A DNA stretch of 64,000 bases from Brasenia schreberi. Lineage: Eukaryota > Streptophyta > Magnoliopsida > Nymphaeales > Cabombaceae. The notes beneath the pieces are model-generated. The model made no database searches and was not told where the DNA came from. It was given only the letters and a program-made list of their open reading frames with translations. How positions within the stretch are numbered: the stretch's first letter is position 1; the number at the start of each line of letters is the position of its first letter. The position numbers were made by a program, and so were the translations under genes. Shown piece after piece: positions 12,111 through 25,020 of the stretch. The stretch spans positions 11,166,501 through 11,230,500 of the forward strand of contig JAYKKT010000055.1 of the NCBI GenBank assembly GCA_036023115.1, given 5' to 3'.

Positions 12111-15100
12111 AGTTTATGATTTCTCCTTCCTCTGACTCGGATTCCTGAGCGTTGTCCGGTATCTCAGAGAATTTCTGCTTTTCCTTCCTCACTCCAAGAC
12201 CAGCACCATCCTCCTCAGCAGCAGCATTATTATTATTACTATTGTCGACTTTACCCTCAACCAACTGCTGGTAGCTGTCCATAGAGTCTTTCACCGTAAG
12301 TAGAGGAAATTGCAAAGGCTTCCCCGGCCAGTGCTCGAAGAAAAAGTTCATTGTCATGAACTGGAACACCTGTAACAATCGAGACTTGTCCTTGTCTACA
12401 TCTGCACTCAACAACTTCTGCAAAAGAGTCGGCTCTCTATCAGTCAATACCGACTTTGGAGATCTTTCATTTCTGAAATTTTGCATTTTAGCATGCCTTC
12501 GATCTCCATGCAACTTATGGTTTCTGTCATGCTTGGTCTTGAATGAATCTCTACCAAATTTATTGTGCCGCTTCCCACAAGTCTTCTCGGAATCGGAGAG
12601 ATACCCTGGAGGTAGCTCCGCGACTTCTATCCCTAACTCTGCTTGTCTGGCCAGGATCTCCTTGAGTTGCTGAAAGTAAAAATAAAAGCATAAAAGACTT
12701 CTTGTATCAGTATAGAGAGATGAAGTTCCCTTGATTCAAAATCATGCAGCCCAAAGTTTTCCCCTTTTCATGCAAGCCTTGGCCATCCAAAGCTTTTAAG
12801 AGGTGCTCACGATTGAGGCACTAAAAGAAACGAATGCACTTACACTGGTATTTATATGTAAGATTTTGATAAAGAAACAACAAAGCTGCCAAGAAGGATT
12901 GCATGTCAAATGTTCAACGTAAATATAAATGTTTTATTAACAAAGTATATTCCTGACCTGGCGCCGCTTTTCAGCATTTGCATCAACAACCTTACCCCCT
13001 TTCTGCATCTCAGACATCATCTTGGCCTGTTATTTTTGTAACAGTACAGGTCAAAAAGACGCCAAAGCGAAACACACACATGTACGTGCACCCTGGGAGT
13101 TGAACTCCCTACCAGGCGAAGCATCCCCCATTCAGTTGACGCTCAGGGTACATCTTTGCCTGCTTAGAGTACGGACTAAACACCATTGTTCCGAAGAATA
13201 AAACTTAAAAAACTTATAATGTGCATTTTCTGACCTTTATTTCAATGTTCAAGTTCGTTGGGTAGTTCTTCCTCCGCTCTTCAAGCCATTGGCAAATTTC
13301 TTCCTCTGGGTATGTCGATTGTATGGACCTTCACAGAAACAGAAGCCAAAGAACATAGGAAGTGAAAAAGGAATGAAGCCACATTACTATGATTAACATG
13401 TCAGATTGACAAATATTAAGATAGCAATGGGATATGGAAACCAGATCTACTGCCAAGGAAATAAAACTCCCACTTGTAACATTGTATCACTTTTTGAACG
13501 TACTGTAACGTTATATGATGGGCATTTAACATATGAGGGTTCGAACGTGCGTTATTTTCTTGGATTGGACTCTTAAATTTGAGGTTGTTCCTATGTGCAT
13601 TACTGGCATAAAGTGACATCGGTACCTTCATGAGCATAGGGCACATATTACATATCTTACCAGAAAGATACCCCGCCTGGTATGATAATATGGCAATCCA
13701 TTCAACAAAGAGATATTGGATATGTTCTATTTTAAGAAAGTTACACGGACAACCGATCATGATATGAATACAGACCGTATATCAGGTAACACTCTAACAG
13801 AATATGATATCAGCTCCGGATAAGAAATACCTAATGGACCCAAGGGCCCAATAAGGACAAGAATCACTAAAGCGAAAAAATCAAATGGGAGAAAAGGAAG
13901 ACGAGACCATAGAGTTACAACCTTTGACGATGTTGGCTTTGTCGGTCCTTACAATTTGATGTTATGTTGTCATGAGGTCTTTTCCTTACTGGACCTAGTT
14001 CCAGCAAATGAATACACAACAAGATAATTAGATAGGTGCATTTTTTGGCATAAAAGAAAATAAGTGCGATCAGAAGGCCAACCAACAAAGGAAACAAGTC
14101 TATTTAGCCAAGAATCTAGACAAAGAGCTAGTTCAGCAATTAAAAGAAAACACAGATTTTCTTTTTCCCTTAATTACTTGGTGCATGCATGCACGTCAGT
14201 GTGTGTATGAGGTGAGATGCACATATCCTTGTGTGCTATTGCTTGCTTTACATAACAAAGGTACTTTCAACTCCAAAATAAGCAATAAAAGAGACTTCAA
14301 ACATATGAAGCGAAGTTCCTTAACATGTCATGGTCAAGATTATTCACACAAAAGAATGTATGCACATCAACCAAAATGAACATGACAGATGTAGATCCAA
14401 GAACAGGAAAATTTGTTTAATAATTGAAACTTTGTCAAAGAGTTTCTGATAATAAATATGGTATTTTCTCCCATACCAGCATCACGCATGAATCTGTGTT
14501 TCCCAGTCCCCAGGTGATTGAAAGAACCCTTTTGAAATCTGGTAACAGCAATGTACAAATTAAAACAGATACACACAAAGACAAAGAATGAAAGAACAAA
14601 ATTTGAATACCATCTTCAAAATTTCCCACCTAAAATTCTTTGAATTCTTTCCCCATGACCTGCAGTTCCCGCTTCCGGAGTTAATATTACTGGCATTTGA
14701 GTGACCTACATGAGAATAAGAATTGGTACTCTCACCTCCACCGATCTTGATCTGCAAGAATGCCAACTCAAAAACTCACAAATCAGCAGCAGCTCAAGGA
14801 TTGGAAGAACTCTTTTACAAAAAATTAGTCTTTAAATAGCAATGAACATATTCATACTAAGAAATTGAAGATTTGAAAATGTCAAAGGTGATTTACATTT
14901 ACCTGCTGTGAGCCTACACGGCATTGCTCCTGGTGCATTTCCTGCAGAGCTTGATTATGCTGTGACGGCATATTGAAGCTTGGAGCAGCAGTAGCAGGTT
15001 GAAATCGACTTACATTTTGATTCATTGTGGGAAGGAGATTCTGAAAACTTCGAAGACTCATATTAGTGCTTTTAGCAGGAAAAAAAAAAGGAATCTGGAG

Positions 15101-16089
15101 AACAGAATGATGTGCAACTGCATGTCCATTTGGGAACATGCATGAGCATGTAGTTTGACCAGAGACATTGCATTAGTAGAATGATGAAGCTTCTTTTCCA
15201 CAGGAAAAGAAGAAGGGCTGAACGCAAGACTAAATTGATAATGAAAAGTTTATGATAATATACAGCATCTACCTGTTGAATGCTAGTGGACCCAAAACTC
15301 GGAGGAATCTGGTGCATCCTAGATGGCACTTGATTTTGTAAGGCTCCCATAAGTACTTGCTGAGAAGCGATGGGTCCAAAAGGCGTCATATTCTGACTCA
15401 GTATTTGGGAAATAAGATTACACTGATTCACTAAGCTGTCGTGCAACTGCCCATTATTGGATACAACAGCAACGTTAGAACTAAAAACAGGAATTCCTGA
15501 ACCCATTTGAGAATTCGTAGATACAAGTGCAGGGTTCTGAAAACCAGCCGGGTCAGCCAGTTGATTGGAGCCACAGGAATGACCCTGCATTATTTGTGGA
15601 AGCATGGCAGGGGACTGATTCAAACACTGAGGTTGGTGATTAAGTGGAAGTGTCGCTGATTGCAAGCCTAATGGATTGCCATATAAACTCAGCATGTTGA
15701 CATTACGGCCATCAAATGCCATTGCGGGAGATGCTAATTGGTTGCCTGAGAGTTGAGATTGTGGTGCAACTGATCGAACATTCAGGGGAATCATTGGATG
15801 GTTTTGTACGAGAAAGGCATAGCTGGGTGGCGGTTGAAAAAAATTGCTGCCCATATTAGACAAATTTTGAACACCAAGCTGAGGATTTGTCCCATTAAGA
15901 ATGTTCCTTGTTCCCTGCTCGGCATAAAACAACAGAATCAGATCTCCAACCTTTAAGATCAAAAACTGTACTAAAGGTACAAACCATGCACCAAATATAT
16001 AGCAAGCAGATGTAAAAAGAAAAGATCAAGAAGAGAATTACCTGGTTTTGGTTAGAGTTGCCAAAAGGTGGAGGTAAACCAGGAAACAT
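12109..16089 (-). CDS. NUFIP: NUFIP homologue, box C/D snoRNP assembly factor
   Basis: NUFIP proteins are nuclear RNA-binding scaffolds that help load SNU13/15.5K and partners during box C/D snoRNP assembly. Nine coding exons with GT/AG borders and matching phases: 16042-16089, 15273-15914, 14903-15040, 14630-14751, 14477-14538, 13922-13994, 13235-13328, 12958-13026 and 12109-12669; total 602 residues. Residues 1-276 are rich in N, Q, P and S and look disordered. The diagnostic NUFIP1 motif, TYPEEEICQWLEERRKNYPT then NLNIEIKAKMM, lies at about 367-397. A conserved C-terminal box, LLQKLLSADVDKDKSRLLQ, is at about 498-516, followed by an acidic tail. The small exon 13922-13994 was chosen because only it restores phase between its neighbours. 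The start is the ATG at 16089 (MFPGLPP); a longer N-terminus from the 5' exon near 17160 is possible. Confidence 0.9.
13085..13165 (-). mobile_element. Possible tRNA-derived SINE in NUFIP intron
   Basis: Read on the minus strand it contains a box B-like GGGAGTTCAACTCCC and, upstream, a weaker box A-like TGAGCGTCAACTGAATGG. The spacing and the flanking word GGTGCACG resemble the SINE at 49165-49280. No target duplication was found, so this may be a partial copy. Confidence 0.4.
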
Positions 16090-17091
16090 GATCAGTGAAT
16101 AAGAAGAAGAATGGATTAGATGATTCTTGAAGCTTCTAGATCCCAATTGCCACCATTGAGAAAGCAGCCACAGTGCATACTGCTTCTAGAACGTTTCGGT
16201 GAAACAACACCCATAGGCATTCATGGTAATGTCTGGAGACTGGAATACATGGTACATTATCACTTATCAGTCATTCTGAACTTTGTCCAGTGGTTGACAT
16301 CCAAACGCAATGGGATGTGGACACTGATGCTGTGTGCTTGATCTCCAAAAGCATGAACACAAAGATAAATTTATCTCCTCTGTCAATTTCAACCAGTAAC
16401 TTCTACTGCTAATTTGACCGAGCTGCAAATTATAGATGACAATCACAAATATTCACTCGTGTTAGCATTTGTCGATGAAAAAACACAATTAATAACAGAA
16501 TATGCCCTGCAAATAATGTAATCCAACTAAAAAATAAGAAATTATCCAAGAAAAATAAATCACACATTAAGCAATATTTTCGATATGACAATGGCTAACT
16601 TTCTGCATTCAGGATTTGGTCGACCAATGCTTCGCTTTGTTTGGATGTAAAGGAGTAAACAAAAGACCACAGACCAATTATCAAATTGACGGATAGGTAA
16701 ATTCAGAAAGATCGCTCAAAATACAAGAAACCACAGATGCGTGAATTTCATTAATGCTCCTAATCTTATTTAACGCCTCGTCTCCAGAGCCATTCCTTTC
16801 TACTTGGTAAAAAATGACACCAATGTTGGAGCATTCCGGCATTTCTCCGTTTTCACTTTTCACTGCCGAAAGTCATTTGGAAAAATCATTGAAACGCAAA
16901 ACACCTCCACAAACACCTGGTAATGCGAAGCAGAAAAACTTAATTCGTCAAGAAAAATCGATCGCAACGTCTTCTGTAATCAACGGAAAAACCTTGACCA
17001 TCATCATATCAAGAAAAAAGAGCACAAATATCTCAAAAACCAAGGAAACAGCCTGACAATCATAGTCGAGGAAACAAGACGGAAAGCAGAC

Positions 17092-17119
17092 GATGCCAGA
17101 TGCCAGATGCCAGATGCCA
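17092..17119. repeat. 7-bp tandem repeat, four copies of gatgcca
   Basis: Four perfect head-to-tail copies of gatgcca. They fall in the presumed 5' intron of NUFIP, just inside the candidate donor site at 17153. Confidence 0.9.
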
Positions 17120-17152
17120 TCCAGAAAAGAATAGAGAGAGAGAGAGACGCAC

Positions 17153-17290
17153 CTGTACATCTCTGAATCTTCGTCTTATTCTTGGGTTGAAGAGGAAAGG
17201 AGAATGAGCATCGCAAACGAAGAATACCTGAGGTTTTTCGAAGGGGTTTGGGGTTTTGCGAAACCCCTTTTCCCCATTCCAAGTGAACCG
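17153..17290 (-). other. Candidate NUFIP 5' exon, mostly untranslated
   Basis: On the minus strand, a GC-richer, pyrimidine-rich stretch ends at ACAG|GTGCGT, a good donor. It would be spliced to an acceptor upstream of 16089, giving an intron of about 1 kb. An ATG at 17160 (ATGTACAG) lies two codons before the donor; if joined to CTAG|AAGCTTC near 16137 it would extend the protein in frame. The transcription start is not determined. Confidence 0.4.
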
Positions 17291-20209
17291 AAATTGGGAA
17301 TCAACGGATCGGATTCGGTGCCGAACCAGTGAGTTCAGGTTCGGTTCCTCCCCTCCACTCCATAGTACCATATTCGGATCCAGGTGGCTGGACCTGTTTT
17401 GGGCACGAACCCGACCTGTTGACAAGATTTGCCACTCCTAATGAAAAGAAGAAAAAAAGAAACTTCTGCTGTTTCAAAATTTAGTATCTTTAAGTTATTG
17501 TGGTAATCAATCTCAACCACAAAATTGAATGGAGGAGACGGCAAACTTAAAGGAAAGATGAGGGCAACCCTCTAAAGGAGTTTGTATTTTCTTCTTTTTT
17601 TTCATCACTTGCTGTGTCTTTTGGGCTCTTGTCTATTTCTCTTTAAATGGCTGTCAACTTGAATTACTATCTCGATGGTAGACAGACCAGTTGATTATGT
17701 ACAAACCTCATTGCGGCTCTTATTGAAGGTTTTTTTGGGATGTGTTTGTGTTTATATATATATAAAGAAAGTCCTAAATGTATAATATTTTTTCATGGAT
17801 AATTTATCATAATGATCTCTATCTTTGACATTAATAGGAAAGATTTGAATTAAAAGTATCCTTGTATTTTTTTATTTTGCATTTAATTAAAATCAAAGAT
17901 CAAATAATAAATATGTTTATATAAGATTATCCATCAAAAGACATTATACATTTAAAATGCCTTGTATATATATACTATAAATATAAATGTATATTTCTAA
18001 TTTAATAATATAAAATGCTGTAAAGTAGGCATTTTTATGTAAAATGCATTATATAATCAAAGTTTTCTTTTAAAATTGTTATTTTTATAGGTTGAAGTGG
18101 GCGTGAGCAGGATCTAATTGCAAGCTTCTAGTGAGGGGCAGCAACGGGTGGGTTGAAACCTGCCCCGCCTGCCCCCATTGCCATCCCTAATGGTAGTCTC
18201 GTATCTTGTGAGCCCAAAGTTGTGATTGGTACACGAATCGAGCTGCCCGTTAATCAGTTCATTCGCATCTCGTTCATGTTTTGTTCGGGACGTTAGCTCA
18301 ACATAAACATGTATGTTCAGCTCAGTACTGCTCATGAAGCTTGCCATAAAGACGAGCTATTCGTGAATAAATCCATCTTTTCACAAACTATTGTGAACCT
18401 TCACGTCTAAGTTAAGAACGAACCAGCTCGACCGGCCGGTTCTTAACCGGCCCGGCGGTTCCAACCGGATCCAAACTGAGCAAACCAGAAATCAATGAAA
18501 TCGGAACTGAAACCAGAGACCACTAGTTTGCTTATCAACCGTTTGAAGGTGTTTGCATATGATGAATCATTGGTAAACTAGCATCAAATTAAACAAGCTA
18601 CTGTCCTTAATATATGAACGTAATATATGCTTGATCTAATCTTCTTTATACATGTGTTTATCAACTTTTTCGCTTTAGAAACACTATAAATAGGCCTTTA
18701 GTCCCTTCATTAATCCATCTCTCAAGATCTAATCAGGTTAGAAGACTTTCTCTCCCCCTTCTATCTCTCTCTGAGGTTTTGTTCAATTCTTACCTATGCG
18801 TGTATTATTTTATTTTCTTCGTGCGTTCAAAATATTCGTTTTCAACCTTGTAATGATCCTGCAGGTAACATCACTTGAGGAGTTTGAGGGGTAAATATAT
18901 ATTACATAGTTTCGTTATCTTACATTCTAGTACTCATCTATCATGAATATGGTAAATTTCCAAGACGATCCTATGATTATGCTTAGCTTAGTGTCATTCA
19001 AGTTAACCGATCGACTCCCACAATCTGGGTTCAAATTAACTGGATGGATACTTCTTATACAGCAGCAGCAGATCCTGAATTTGAGACAGTGCAGTCTGGT
19101 GTAGTAGTTGTACAAGTCCCTCTTTGACTCTAATCTAATACTAAGAACAATGCTTTATTTATTCTTTAGTATCTTGTTGACCTTAATGCAATATTAAAAC
19201 TGTCATTGTTTCAGAATCCATGTCTTCTTTACTCACCTTTGTTGCTTCAAGCACAATCAGTCTGAAATCAAATCTTCATCTTTAAATGTCATAAACACGA
19301 CGGGCACAGCAAGCTGATATTATTTCAAGTGACAAAATGTATCATGAATCAAGCAACTTATGTCAATCAATAAATAACTGCTTCTAGAAGATAATAGTGC
19401 CCAACAACACAAGACACTAGAAAAAAGTAACTCTATTAATTAGTTCATTAGCTTCGTGTTTAGTCTCCATTAATTCTACACCTTAGTGCCTTGAACAAAT
19501 TCTTTTTACAACAGGAGATCGAAGAGTATATCATGAATTATTTCTTGTCTCTCTGTTATGTATCTGAAAATCGTATATGCACGAATTATTTATCTTGCTC
19601 AGGTGAAATCGCTAAGATCAAGATTTGATTTTCACCATTATATGTAGAACTTGATGCAGATATACAGCTTTATCCAGCGATTCAGACGTTGTTTAATTGT
19701 TCATACTGAGGGACTAACACACTCAGCTCTGCCCATTGGGAATCCCCCATCACTAAGCGTAGAATGTCAGCTAATCATATGTACATGATCACTCTTTTCT
19801 TCTAAGCTACAGCTGCCTTAAGTTTTAAATCGTCCAGCTTTCAGCTCTAACTGTCGACTGTTCATTTCCTTGAGAGATAATATGAACTCTATAAGTGCTA
19901 TGCAGTTCAACGTGACTTGGTTTCAAGAAGGAACAAGATTTTAAACTCTAAATCTACTGCATGCATACAAAAACTTTTTATGCTATAGAGATGTCAATAT
20001 GGGTAAAATGCTGGCTCGGTCCGAGCCCTTGTACAAATGCTACATACATACATATAAGACATACATAATTGTATACATGTATATATATATATATATAGTG
20101 ATTAGATCCTGCATACATTAACACTTGCTCACCCATTGCTTTTGGATGTATGAGTTTAATAAAAATATTCTTTGGCACCGAGCTTGACATGAGAACTTAC
20201 TATATACAG
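17291..20209. other. Intergenic with MITE-like pieces
   Basis: AT-rich sequence without a convincing gene. Positions 18115-18191 end in ccattgccatcccta behind a G/C-rich tract, which resembles one terminus of common hAT-type non-autonomous elements; no partner end was found. 18430-18480 holds a cluster of accggtt-like words. Short microsatellites occur at 17750-17762 and 20078-20097 (TA-rich). A promoter-like TATA box is listed separately. Confidence 0.45.
18684..18694 (+). promoter_or_regulatory. TATA-box-like element
   Basis: ctataaatagg is close to the plant TATA consensus, and about 35 bp downstream lies a C/T-rich, leader-like stretch (18710-18780) containing AG|GTTAGA, a possible donor. 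It might drive a transcript towards the possible exon at 20210, but nothing directly links them. Confidence 0.35.
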
Positions 20210-20411
20210 GACGATTCCAGTTGAGTTGATGCTCCCAGATCTGTGCTTGGACTACCTAGATGGAGATGAACTTGATAGTATTGGTCCATTATGGGACTTT
20301 GAACCTGCTCATCTCGAAAACAACCTTTTGATCCAACAAAATCCGGCCAGTCATTCGGACGGCAATCATAATGACGACTCCAATGTTGAAAGAAAGCAAA
20401 ATTACCAATAG
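20210..20411 (+). CDS. Possible terminal exon of an unrecognised acidic protein
   Basis: After an acceptor-like TATATACAG at 20201-20209 an open frame runs to TAG at 20409-20411. It reads TIPVELMLPDLCLDYLDGD, then a further 45 or so residues rich in D, E and N, ending NVERKQNYQ. The composition looks protein-like rather than random, with a short L/D-rich amphipathic segment of activation-domain style. I do not recognise a family, and no upstream exon was found. It could be a pseudo-exon or chance. Confidence 0.3.
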
Positions 20412-20439
20412 TTGAGGCTGGAACAACAAAAACATCCCG

Positions 20440-21760
20440 TTTAATATAAGATCCTTATAATAAGCATTGAAAAATAATTCTAAGCCTTCTAATTTTAATC
20501 TAAGATCTAATGCAACAACAACTAAACTAATTGCTAGAAGATCTATATAATAATTAAGCCAATTTTCTATCATCTCGTGATAATGCATGAACTACTTCTA
20601 AAGCTTGATAAACAAAATAAATGACAAGTCTTAGATAATAATACATTTATAACATTATTAAAATAAAAAAGAGATCTAAAAGACATATACAAACATCCCA
20701 ATTAGATTCAAGTAGATTTGATTGTATAAAATTATGGTGCATAAATTTTATTAATAAGTTTTTATAAGGTATAGTCACGGACAATATTTGATAGATTGAG
20801 TTTCAACGATGTCCACCATCTTCTGAAAATTTTCTTTGTATTCTGACTTTTTGCTCATAAAAATTTACTCATTCATTTCTAATATTAGGACGATTCGAAA
20901 GAAAACTAAGTGAGATTTAATAGGTTGTATTTCAAGTTGTGTAATGTTGAAACCATCTTGTACATATAAATTAAGTACATGACAATAACATTATTCTTTG
21001 TAAGAAATAGCACACGTATTTACAATAACATTAACAAGTGAATTTGAAAAACTTTTAAAAGATAATCAATACTCTTCAAAAACCGATTTAATATAGAGCA
21101 AAGATGTTTTCAAATTGACCAACTCTCATCTATCCAGTGAATAGTAGCACCCATATATGTATGCAACTGCCAATTATCAATGCATATATCAACACATAGT
21201 GACATACTATGCTCAAATGAAAAAAAAAAAATAATTAACTCTTTCTTTCTCTTTATATAATTTATAAATGGGTCTACTAACTGATTGTCTAAAAATAGGT
21301 ACAGGTGAAGGTTATAAGCATTTTTTACGTAATCAATAAATCTAAGTTTTTGACCAAATGTGTAAATTTCTCCCTATCTTAATTGGAGTTGTAGTAGAAA
21401 AGCCTCATAAAAGTAGATACACTAGCAGATAAACTTTCTTATATAGAAAATTGAGTTTGATGAGCATCTAAACCTATTATTATTAGATAATTTTTATAAC
21501 ATAATTTCTTAGTGTGTCATAATCATCTCTTGGTTTAAAATTGTTATCATAGTAGTTACACTTCGACTAATTCATACTATCTTGTTCATCATATAATTTT
21601 ACAAAGTGAATTTTAAATAAATCAGATCCTTGTGACTTAGATTTTGAAGGGCATCCTTCCTATATCAATTGTATTTGTTGAACTTTAGTACTGAAATGGT
21701 TTCGTACACAAATAATATGTTAGTACCTCTATTGCTTGCACTACCGATATTTGTTAGGCT
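20440..21760 (-). mobile_element. Decayed hAT transposase
   Basis: Minus-strand translation in shifting frames gives blocks matching the order of hAT transposases: a BED-finger-like area (VRNHFSTK near 21700, then SKCNYYDNNF), the wall of the catalytic core (HWIDESWSI near 21100, like the usual AHWID..W), and LLAISLVVVALDLRLKLEGL near 20520, matching the LDPR.KL block. There are many stops and frameshifts. No terminal repeats were identified. It is unrelated in position to the non-autonomous hAT element in the TOM40 intron. Confidence 0.65.
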
Positions 21761-22935
21761 TTTTTGACTAGTGGTATTAGCATCATAGGTCTTTGAGTAA
21801 TATCACAACTCTAACGATTTTGGATTTGAAATCTCCTATTTATAGAACAAAACCACTATTCATGTAAAGTAAACATTCAGTTTCATAGTATTGAAAATAT
21901 TTAAATTTAAAAATATTGACCAGCTACCTAGTACTATGTTATGTTGGACTCGCTTTCAAGGCTATATATGTGTTTACCGCTTGTAGTGTTCCCCTGACTA
22001 AGTGTTGACCCAATTGACTTTCGCTATGCAACTCCCTTGTTCGCACTCAAGTGCCCTTTAGATGCGCTTATACCCAAGGCACCGTCGAGCATGGCCACTG
22101 TCACGACCCCACACTCTCCATGTATGGCGGTGTATCATCCGTACGCTTTTCCCATGGTGTTGCTCCCATACACGCCTCTAGGAAAGATGACTGTATGCAC
22201 TGTTGTCGAAGCTCTCGTCGCTGCATCAACTCTTGTGATTTTGAGGGAGGTTCGTCCTCCAATAAACTTCCGAACGTGTGGACTTCCCGCTTGGAACATG
22301 TGGTGTCACATAGAATACCTCCAACTCGCCTCCGACGACCACACATCCCCTTTGGCACTACTCTGGCTGAAGTGGAGTAGAACATTGAACAATTTCCTTC
22401 TTTCGCTCTACATGAAATATAATTTGTTTGGCGACACAATGCTCTTCAACGTGCGCTAATGCATGAGGACTTACTCTACCCGCATGCACCACTGCATCCG
22501 TATCAAAAAAAGTTATCAAAACAAGCGATCCTCCTAGCTACTTATAGACACTTAACAACCCGTGTGATCCATGACAAGGACCATCAAACCCACATGAGCT
22601 CCTAGAGATGCATTACTGATGAGGACTTACTCTCGCTTAGAAGTGTACATTACTGATGAAGAATGTACTTGGTCCATCTCCGCAATCAGCTCGTGGAGAA
22701 TCTCAACCTCCACACTTTTCTTCTCTAAATTATCACCAACATCGCTCCATCCATATGCCTTACCACCCACCTGGCGCTTGGTGCATATATGGCCTCATAA
22801 ATGGTCTTTGTACTTGCCTCTGCATCGTAAGCTCCGGTAACTCCAACTTAAGTACCGGTAATGTTGCACCAATCCGGTTGTCTGCTCGGGGAAAGTGTAA
22901 GACCTCTCTTCCACTACGGATGAAAGACCAAAAAT

Positions 22936-23005
22936 CTGTCAGCATCTGGTCGAAGCTCCCTTAGCCGGATCTGTCAGCATCTGGTGGTAGCTCCCTTAGC
23001 CGGAT
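22936..23005. repeat. 35-bp tandem duplication
   Basis: Two head-to-tail copies of tctgtcagcatctggt...ccttagccgga differ at about three bases. Confidence 0.85.
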
Positions 23006-24939
23006 GGAATTGCAACAACACTAACATTGCAACTAAATCAGTCTCTCTTCCCTCCCTAGGGACTGCCAAAACGGTAGGGCAGCACTCTTTAAGGCCCGAT
23101 TTCAGCTCCATGGTTGTTAGTTGCTTTTCAAGCCTCTCTTTCCTCACTTGCAGGCTTGCCATCAATTGTGCAACTTGCATCATAACTGCCTTTGTCGCTG
23201 GCCAGTCCACAGTAACTTTGTCGTCCTGCACTTCTCGCCTGCTTATTTTGACGGTTATAATGAGGAAGGCCTTTTCCTTAAACACAAACAGCACACCTAC
23301 AATAACTTGCAAAACTCGAGGACCTACAGCATATTACATTTTTCTATTGGTTGCAACAGAAATAACAAATTACAACCAAAGACTGTATCACTCTTTTCTA
23401 CAACACTTACAGCAATTGATGCTCAATCACAGCTGAACAACACCAAGAATGCAACAGTCTCCATGAGGGCTACAACAAACATACTAGAACAACATCATCT
23501 GCCATAGAAAATTGCAACACACACTCGGTTTTTGCTTGATCCTTGAGAATTTCTGCTCAATCCACTTCAACGTCGACCCAATCAACTCCAATATGGTTGA
23601 TCCCTACAATTTCCCACCAATATTGCTAAATCTCCACTCAACAAATAACTTTGTTTTGCACAATCGACACAAGATTTGAGTTTGAAGTTGATTACAAACA
23701 AATCACGGAATTTCCTGCGCGACCTATACCTATCTCCGTTGGTTACCTTGTGAACGATCAAAACCTCATCAACCCATCACCAAACCCAGTGAGTTAGGAT
23801 CCGATCGACTCCTTATATCTCCATCTCACTTTTGTGCAATTGTTGGATCAAAACGACGCCGTTTGGCTCAGCAAAAAACATCGTCGACTTTCATCGAAAA
23901 ATCAGTCTTGGTGGAATTCACAGAATTCGATGGAAATTTCAATTCTTCTTGATCTGCTGTAAATCTATTCGGTCGCTAATTGCACCTTGTAATTCTCAAT
24001 CCAGGTACTTAATCTCCACCTTAAACAAGGGATATTAGTCCCAAATTCCACAGATTGCCACTCAACTCAAAAGATGGAAGCTGATTAATTTCATATTGCA
24101 GAAATTTTCATATCCGTTTTCGATTTCTACAGAACTCACTCTTGAATTGGCAAATCTGTCCCGACCTGCACTCACCTTGATTATTCTCCACTAAATCAAG
24201 GATTAAACAACAAAATTACACTCTTGTAACTGCTGTTTTTATGTGGATCATCGATGATCACATCTTTTCAACAGATCGCCTCTTGAGAATCGTTTTTCCA
24301 AACGATCAAGAGAAGAGACAATCTGGTGTAGATTTGTCCGATCGTCTTCATTTGTAAAAATTCTACGGTGCTAGGAGCGAAATTCTGTGTAGAAGTCTTG
24401 ATTTAGCTGAGAGAAATCAAGGCATATTGAGTTAGATCTGTTGACTTGAGGACGGATTCTAAACCGGGCTTCGATCTGTGTAATTCGAGGCTAATCTTCA
24501 TTGGTTGAAGTGGAGATTGAGTAGTTGTGTCAAAGGATTGTAGAGATCAATAAGCTATTGAACCGAACCGATTTAAGATAGATGGAGCAAAATCGAGAAG
24601 AAAACCGGTTTCAAGCATCTCCTGCAAATTTCCATGCTGGACATTCACTGAAAGTCAACGATTATTTGAAAAGGTAACGGTTGGCCTTTTGATTCGAAAA
24701 TGTCATATTTGTATAGGTTTAATCGGATCCTAAATCACGAAAATCGGTGATCATCACAAAGGGCCGATGGACATAGGTATTACACGCTTGAAATTTTACA
24801 GAAGTTTTTTTTTCTGAAAGATTATGCTTAATCGGTTGTAATTGAGTGGAACAACCACTAACTATAATCGGATTGAGTTTTTGCTGCAATAGAGTTGTAA
24901 AGGTCTGTTGTAAGCTGTTGTTGGTCGGTTCCATCGTCT

Positions 24940-25020
24940 GTTGTCTGCGTTTTGTAAGTGCCTGTAGATGTTGACTGCGTCTTGTAAGTGCCTGTGGATG
25001 TTGACTGCGTCTTGTAAGTG
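24940..25020. repeat. 30-bp tandem repeat, 2.7 copies
   Basis: The units start at 24940, 24970 and 25000, each beginning gttg(a/t)ctgcgt and continuing (t/c)ttgtaagtg; the third is partial. Confidence 0.9.

Noticed and set aside
12356..12673. 105-codon plus-strand frame
   Set aside because: It is the antisense shadow of the last NUFIP exon, whose sense strand has matched splice phases and a recognisable C-terminal box.
18940..19130. Short frame and a tRNA-like gggttcaaatta near 19027
   Set aside because: No cloverleaf could be drawn and the frame is only about 50 codons with no supported splice sites.
22037..23507. Several frames of 100-150 codons on both strands
   Set aside because: They overlap each other, show no known domain, and are probably old transposon leader or gag sequence; not called as genes.
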